The notes below the pieces were generated by a model. That model was not told the DNA's origin and ran no database searches. It saw only the letters and a program-made list of their open reading frames with translations. DNA of 64,000 bases from Syngnathus acus. Lineage: Eukaryota; Chordata; Actinopteri; Syngnathiformes; Syngnathidae. Below are positions 58,400 through 64,000 of the stretch, piece after piece; positions within the stretch are counted from its first letter, which is position 1; each line of letters opens with the position of its first letter. The position numbers were made by a program, and so were the translations under genes. The stretch lies in contig NC_051096.1 in NCBI RefSeq assembly GCF_901709675.1, positions 3,499,001 to 3,563,000 of the forward strand, written 5' to 3'.

Positions 58400-61300
58400 T
58401 TGTGTGAATGTGCAGAAATTATGAGGGGGTGGGGGCTCTTTTTTTAAACATCTGAATTTATTTAACATGTATTATTTATTTTTATTTATTTTGCATTGAG
58501 CTACTGTGCCATTTTCTCAACTTGTGGGGATTTTTACTGCGCAGGCATCATCATTGTGCACTGGGTGCGTGCGTCCACGCTTTTTCCAGTTTTGTGGCAC
58601 TTAGAAAATTGTTAAGGAGTTGTTTGTAGGATCTTAATATGCAAACAAAAGAATGTGCTCTTATTGATGGAGTGGGGAGGTATCAAAAGCATTTACTAAT
58701 GTTTAAATACAACCGCCAGAAATGTGTTTACTTTGAATGACTCTAAAAAAAAAAATCTGTAAATGGATCAAGGAATGAGCAAAACAATGACAATTAAAGT
58801 CATTTTGCAAATGTGCTTCAATTGAAGTTTTACTGCAAGTTTTTTTATGCCTCTTTTTCTGTGTTGCAGTTCGTGCGTCCGAGCCACGACAGAGAAAAAT
58901 GACGTAAAAAAAAAAGTGTGTCAAGAAGGTAGAAGGATTTATGGCGTGCTGCCATATCGATCTTTTCCCAGCTTCGTATGACTTGGCACTAGATCGCGTT
59001 CGTGCACGCGGCGTGATTCACACTTGACGAGGCCCGCTGACAACAATGTCAGTTTGATTGCTCCAGATTCCCACTTCACGGTTATTCCCCGACTTGATCC
59101 CGTCTGCCAGTTTGGACTTGTTTGACAACTCCAGCGTCAAGTTGTTTCTTTTTTTGCTGGAAGTCAAGTCTTGATTTAAACAATAAACAATGCGAGTCTG
59201 CTCTCATTTAGGGCGTCATTAAGTGTGAGAGGGGGCCCATCTGCGAAGAAGAATTCCCCGAGCACCGATGGAAGCGTCTGGTCCCCGACAATGCAACCAG
59301 ATGGCCCGCTTGTAAAAAGGAAATGTTCCCTGCTTTCATCAACGAAGAGACCTTCAGGTGCCCCCGGAAAAAAATAGTTGACATGTCTCTGTTACAGTAA
59401 ATCTGACATATAACCCTAATAATGTTGTTTATAGCTCTCAAGAACCTCCATCATGATCCGTAGCCCCGCCCCCTTCGCAAGTTGTCAATCATTGATGAAG
59501 GTGAGTCAAACAACCAGACCGATTAAATGAGCAAAAAGTTGAAAAAAAAAATCCAAGCTCTGTTGGGTGACCTTCTGTTCCAGGCGGCTTTCCATTCCGG
59601 TGACTCCTCCAGTATATTTCGATCGCACACTGAAATTGATGTCTCACTTCAATTGTCCCACCATGCTTTTTATGATGAGATGCATTTTCACGGGACGACA
59701 GGTTTTGAGTTGACAGCCGCGTTGACGCATGCAAACCAAGAGCTTAAAATGCGCGGCCCGCCACGCAGCACTCGCTCTTATTTCCGATCATGACCTGTCG
59801 TCTCTCGTATCGCGTTCACCGCCAGCGCCCGTGGTTGACGTGCGCGCGATGCTCGCACATAACCTTTCCCTCCACCCTTCGGCGCGTGAGAGCCCTGATG
59901 AATTCCAAATCCCTGGAGGAGAACTGACTTAATCCACACACATAAAAACAACGTGTACGGGCGGCAGTGAGTAACTGTTATTCTACGCCGAGCGCATATT
60001 TACATTTGAGCGTGACGCACTTTGCCAGGGGCAATTATCAACTCTGAAGGGCCAATTAAAGACACTTCCGGAGGGATTTAAAAAGTCGCAAGATCTTGGC
60101 ATGGGTGCTTCACGTGTATCGGGAGAACGTCATTTTGATTTGCATTCCCCCGAAAGCGACTTATTATTAACACACACACGCAATTTAAAAAGTTACCGCA
60201 ATAACGCGCGTTTGTCAAAACACCCCAAGGATCTGAAAAAAATATAACAAACTTTTATTTTGAAGTGGCAGAGGAGATTTTTTTTACGTAGAAATCGAAT
60301 AATTTGCATACAAAAACAATTTAAATAAATATGTATGAATTAAAACTTATAATGTGGAAAGAAATGTGGAAAGGCACACCTGCGTTAAGATTTAAGACTG
60401 TCTAGGATGTTTTTCTGGACTTTTCCTCCTCCTTGTCAAGCGTGGTCTGTTTTTGACAAGGTTACATTTCCTGTCAGGCCTCTTATTAGCAACTATGTCG
60501 TTTCCTTCTCGCAAGTCACCGCAATGCTGGCTAATCGCCGCCTCCTCTTTCCTCTTTCCTGCAGATTTAACAGTAATCCCCTCCCTTCAATGTGTCTGTG
60601 TGTTTTTCTGGTGGATGTGCACAGATGTGCCCACATTTTGGGCATCTGGTCAAAACTTAAGCCCGAGAATAACTCATGACTGTTATCCAAAAAAAAAAAA
60701 AAAATGGTTATGTCATGCTGCAGATGAACCCAAATAAAAAAATCAAAAGGAAGACTTTACGGCGGATAAAAATACACGACTAAACTTTGCCTGCTTTGTA
60801 AACAAGGCTTAAAAAAGTGGAAATCCTTTGCTAAAAATACTGGCTTTCAAAGAAGTGGTAATCAGTTCCCAGTTTTAGCTAAATATTCCGAGTATTTTCA
60901 ATTGCAGTACATTTTATGCTCTCTTTTTTTTGTCTTGCTGAAATTAGCCTATTTCGAGGGGACGCGACTGCCTTATCGAGTGAGTTCACCCAACCCCCAT
61001 TGGTGAGTGCCATACTGTATTATATATATATATTATATATTTTCAATGTAATTCAATGGGCTGACCACAATGCATGTAATATGTGTGTCATTAAATGATC
61101 AACGCTGACGGGGGGTGGGGGGGGTTAGCTGCTATGACCTCGTGCCCATGTGGCTAAGCTGCTTTTATGAAATTATTGATTTTCCTGAGTGGGATCAAGT
61201 AGAGGTGAAATTTGCAGTGCACACACGCTCGTGTCGCGGCCTATCTTTTAATATGAATTGATATTGAGAAAGGCCTTTGTGCGGCGGAGCCGACGTGTGT

Positions 61301-64000
61301 ACGCACGTGCGATAAGAATGACTTTATCAAGAAATGAGTCGGAGCACGACTTGACTTGTCTGGGTGGAGTGCCGCTTACGCAATCATTCACATCCAATTG
61401 ATCATCAGACCTAACTTTGGCTAACCAGCTAGCTATCTCCAAAATGTTCTCCCATGTAAATGTCAATTTGATATCCTCCAGATTCAGAGCTGCTCTTTGC
61501 ACGTGATTGAAGCTTCCCTGCCTTTTATCTCTCGTCTGCAGTCCATTAATATTAGCAGGTCAGCAGCCAGCAAGGTCTATGAAGCATCCCACTAGCCCAC
61601 TGGCCAACATGGACCCCGGATTAATCCTGGGCTAATGCCATTTTGTTACAGTCAAGTGTAATGATTTGGAGCGGCATGAACAAAGCTTTCATGTAGGCCC
61701 ACTGGGAGAAATCCATCATGCTCGATGGTGTCCATATGTGGCAAAGGCGGGTCAGGGAAAGGCTGTAAACGGGTCATCCAGCTGTTGTGCCAGTTGAGCG
61801 GCGAGCGGCGAGGATTAGCTAAAGCTACCAGATAACCCTTTTGCTGCGTTGGGGGTAACTGGACCTACATCATGATTGACATTATTCTTAAGTAATATTG
61901 TTTTCAAAATGTACCAAAAGTATTCTCGTATAAATGTTTTTTTTTTTTTAAAACTGTGTTAAGAATACCACAAAATTGTATCTTGGGTTAAAATAATAAT
62001 AATTAATTGAGACATTCCAAAATGACTCCAAGTAGATAATATCAATGAAATATAAAAACATTCTACTGCTTGTTTTGATAGCGTGTGCGCTGCCCTCAGA
62101 GACTGAGGAGACATTCATGACGGTTTGCGTGTTTGGTCATGTTGGAAAGCAAAGACGGAGGCAAGCGCACACCCAGTAACCCGACGTCGACTGAGGGCAT
62201 GTCGGGGGGGAAGTGGGGGAGTCGCTTTTACACAACAACATCCACGCACCATTGGTGATGCTAGTCAAAAAAAGAAGGGTGGCAAATGCATACTGTATGA
62301 ATCCCAAGTGTGGGGGGGGGGTGCACCTGCCTGCTTGCAGAGTGGCGAGTGGGGGCCCCTTTTAGCCAAAGGCGCTTTTGTTCGTCTGTTCACGGGTTCT
62401 GCTCGCCTCTGATGACGGGCCCATTGTGACTGGCTCCATGCGGACCCGCGCCATTCACAGCCCCTGATAAAGCCCCCTTTCACACACACATACACACACA
62501 CACATCAGAGGCAAAGGGGGGGGGTGGAAAGGAGTGTGGAAAGGCCAAAGAGGCGAGCAGCGGAATGTCGTCCGCTGATCCGAGATGAGCAATGGCGGAC
62601 GGGATGAGGCGGACACAAGCTCTTGTCTCTTCTGTTGTTTTCCAGCTTGTTGGTTCACACGGTGCGGGTATTTTTGAAAAAGTCTAAAAAAAAAAGTTGA
62701 AAAAGTTTTGACCTTTTCCCTCTGCATGCAAACCAGCGTTTGTGAGGATTATCCCAAATGTCACGGTCATCAATGTGCTTCTCGCTTGTTGTTGTCGTGG
62801 ACTTGTTTAAGCCGCTGACAAGTCGAGCGGGCTAACTCAGTCAGTTCGGGTGGAGTTATTTCAACTTTTAGATTTATGTCTTGATGATTATCTCTTTTGG
62901 ATGCCCTGTGTATTTTTTTTGGACGCTGCGTAACTATTTTTGTCCAACACGCTCATTTATATCAGGTGTAATTACACTTGCAACCACTAGATGGCATCAC
63001 ACTTAGTTTGAGACTTCAATTTGAAATAATTTAACAGTATTGTGCATTTGTTGTTGCAAGCTCCTCGCCTTTTCCACCCCGGACGCAAGTTTTAAAGACG
63101 TTAGCGTATCATTCGCGGTGGCAGTTCCGGTCGTCGTTGAGCCAAAGGCAACTTACATAATTATGCATATTTATTTATTTATCGTGTGTAACCATGCGAC
63201 TGCACCGAGAGTGGCTTTTTTTTGTAGCTCAGAGAGGAGGAAGAAGACGAAACACACACACACAAATGGACCACAGCAGAATGTCAGCCAGTGTTTTGTT
63301 TTTTATTTTTCCATGCGTCGTCCCAGGCCAAAACGCTTACGCAGGAAGTCCAGCCCATAGGAGGACGCGAGGAAAGGGTGAGGCGGGAGATGACAGCGGA
63401 GATGAATGAGAGATTTAAAAAATCACATTTGTATGATTTAAAGAGAGCTTTCATGTGAGGGCGGGGGAGTCCATTAATCTCGCCGTGGAAGCTCTAAATT
63501 TAGTTTCTCCAATGATGAGACGTGTCAGGCAGATTCGGCCCGGCTATTTTTGGGACGAAGCCTGGCGATGATGTAATGCAAAGCCGAGTTGGTCATCGCA
63601 ACACAAGTGCCGCTCGGCACTGTTCACAATGCTGCAGAGTTTGCTAATGTTCTTTATGGCGAGGCACGTGGCATCCATTGAGGTGACCAAATATGGCTCC
63701 TCGCCCTATAAATGGCTACGCGTGCATAAAATAGCCTTGCGGTAGCTTCCTATCGCACATATGGCCGGCAGCTAAATCACCGCCGATGATCTCGGTTTTG
63801 ACAAGCGGAGTGCGCTCTCCTTTGAACGCTAACATCTGTTAGGGAAGCGCAAACAAGTCGGCGTGCTCCATCTTGGTATTTTTGGGGGTCCGAGTGAAAA
63901 GTTAAAAATATAATCCGCTGCTCTGACGGCACATTAGAGGTGCGCCGCCTGCAGGCTTTCATCCACCGACTCAAGTCGTTTGCTTGAATTCACTTTTTTT
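58400..64000. other. intergenic, no gene seen
   Basis: No family-matching frame and no exon with good splice borders was found on either strand. The human neighbour EFNA1 is not visible, so if linkage holds it lies beyond the window. The sequence contains short A/T and G tracts, CA runs (about 62483 and 63255) and a CCACTAGATGGCA CTCF-like core near 62986. Confidence 0.6.

Noticed and set aside
61248-61502. 84-codon minus-strand frame with protein-like composition
   Set aside because: No ATG context, splice partner or family match was found; it stands alone in intergenic DNA.
58400-64000. Search for efna1 or the mir-92b hairpin expected near efna3 by human synteny
   Set aside because: No ephrin-like exon and no TATTGCACTCGTCCC sequence is present.

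Overview
This is a stretch of vertebrate nuclear genome, almost certainly from a ray-finned (teleost) fish. The genes are split by canonical GT-AG introns, several of them only 66-90 bp long. AATAAA poly(A) signals, (CA)n and (TA)n microsatellites, long poly-G/poly-C tracts, small terminal-inverted-repeat transposons and a fish-type LINE tail ending in (CCAT)n are all present. Nothing is prokaryotic or viral: no operons, Shine-Dalgarno sites, CRISPR arrays or phage genes.

Five protein-coding genes can be rebuilt exon by exon with consistent reading phases. From left to right they are mef2d (+, coding 6808-11517), tmem79 (-, coding 14963-16441), rps27 (+, coding 17720-19132), cks1b (+, coding 20204-21329) and efna3 (+, coding 41097-57593). 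All five human orthologues lie in chromosome 1q21.3-q22, so the window keeps an ancient linkage group in a new, tighter order. A possible sixth gene lies on the minus strand at the left edge (155-1639). It has four phase-compatible exons and a poly(A) signal, but I do not recognise the product.

The left third (4.7-21.9 kb) is gene-dense. mef2d and tmem79 converge; tmem79 and rps27 diverge from a shared upstream region; rps27 and cks1b run head to tail, with a cell-cycle type promoter (two CCAAT boxes plus a CHR motif) between them. From 21.9 to 41.1 kb there is no convincing gene, and efna3 intron 1 adds another 13.5 kb. This roughly 33 kb of non-coding DNA around a developmental guidance gene is probably regulatory, but only homeodomain-type AT cores and repeat-borne CTCF-like motifs are visible. 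From 58.4 to 64 kb no gene is seen.

The genes do not form one pathway. They cover muscle and neuronal transcription (mef2d), an epidermal/MAPEG-like membrane protein (tmem79), the ribosomal small subunit (rps27), a cyclin-dependent kinase subunit (cks1b) and a GPI-anchored axon guidance ligand (efna3). I found no novel multi-gene system. The most interesting points are the mef2d exon structure (no room for the alternative alpha exon, a 7-residue beta microexon, triple tandem acceptors, two in-frame cassette exons), upstream ORFs and an odd GPI tail in efna3, and several well-delimited transposon insertions.
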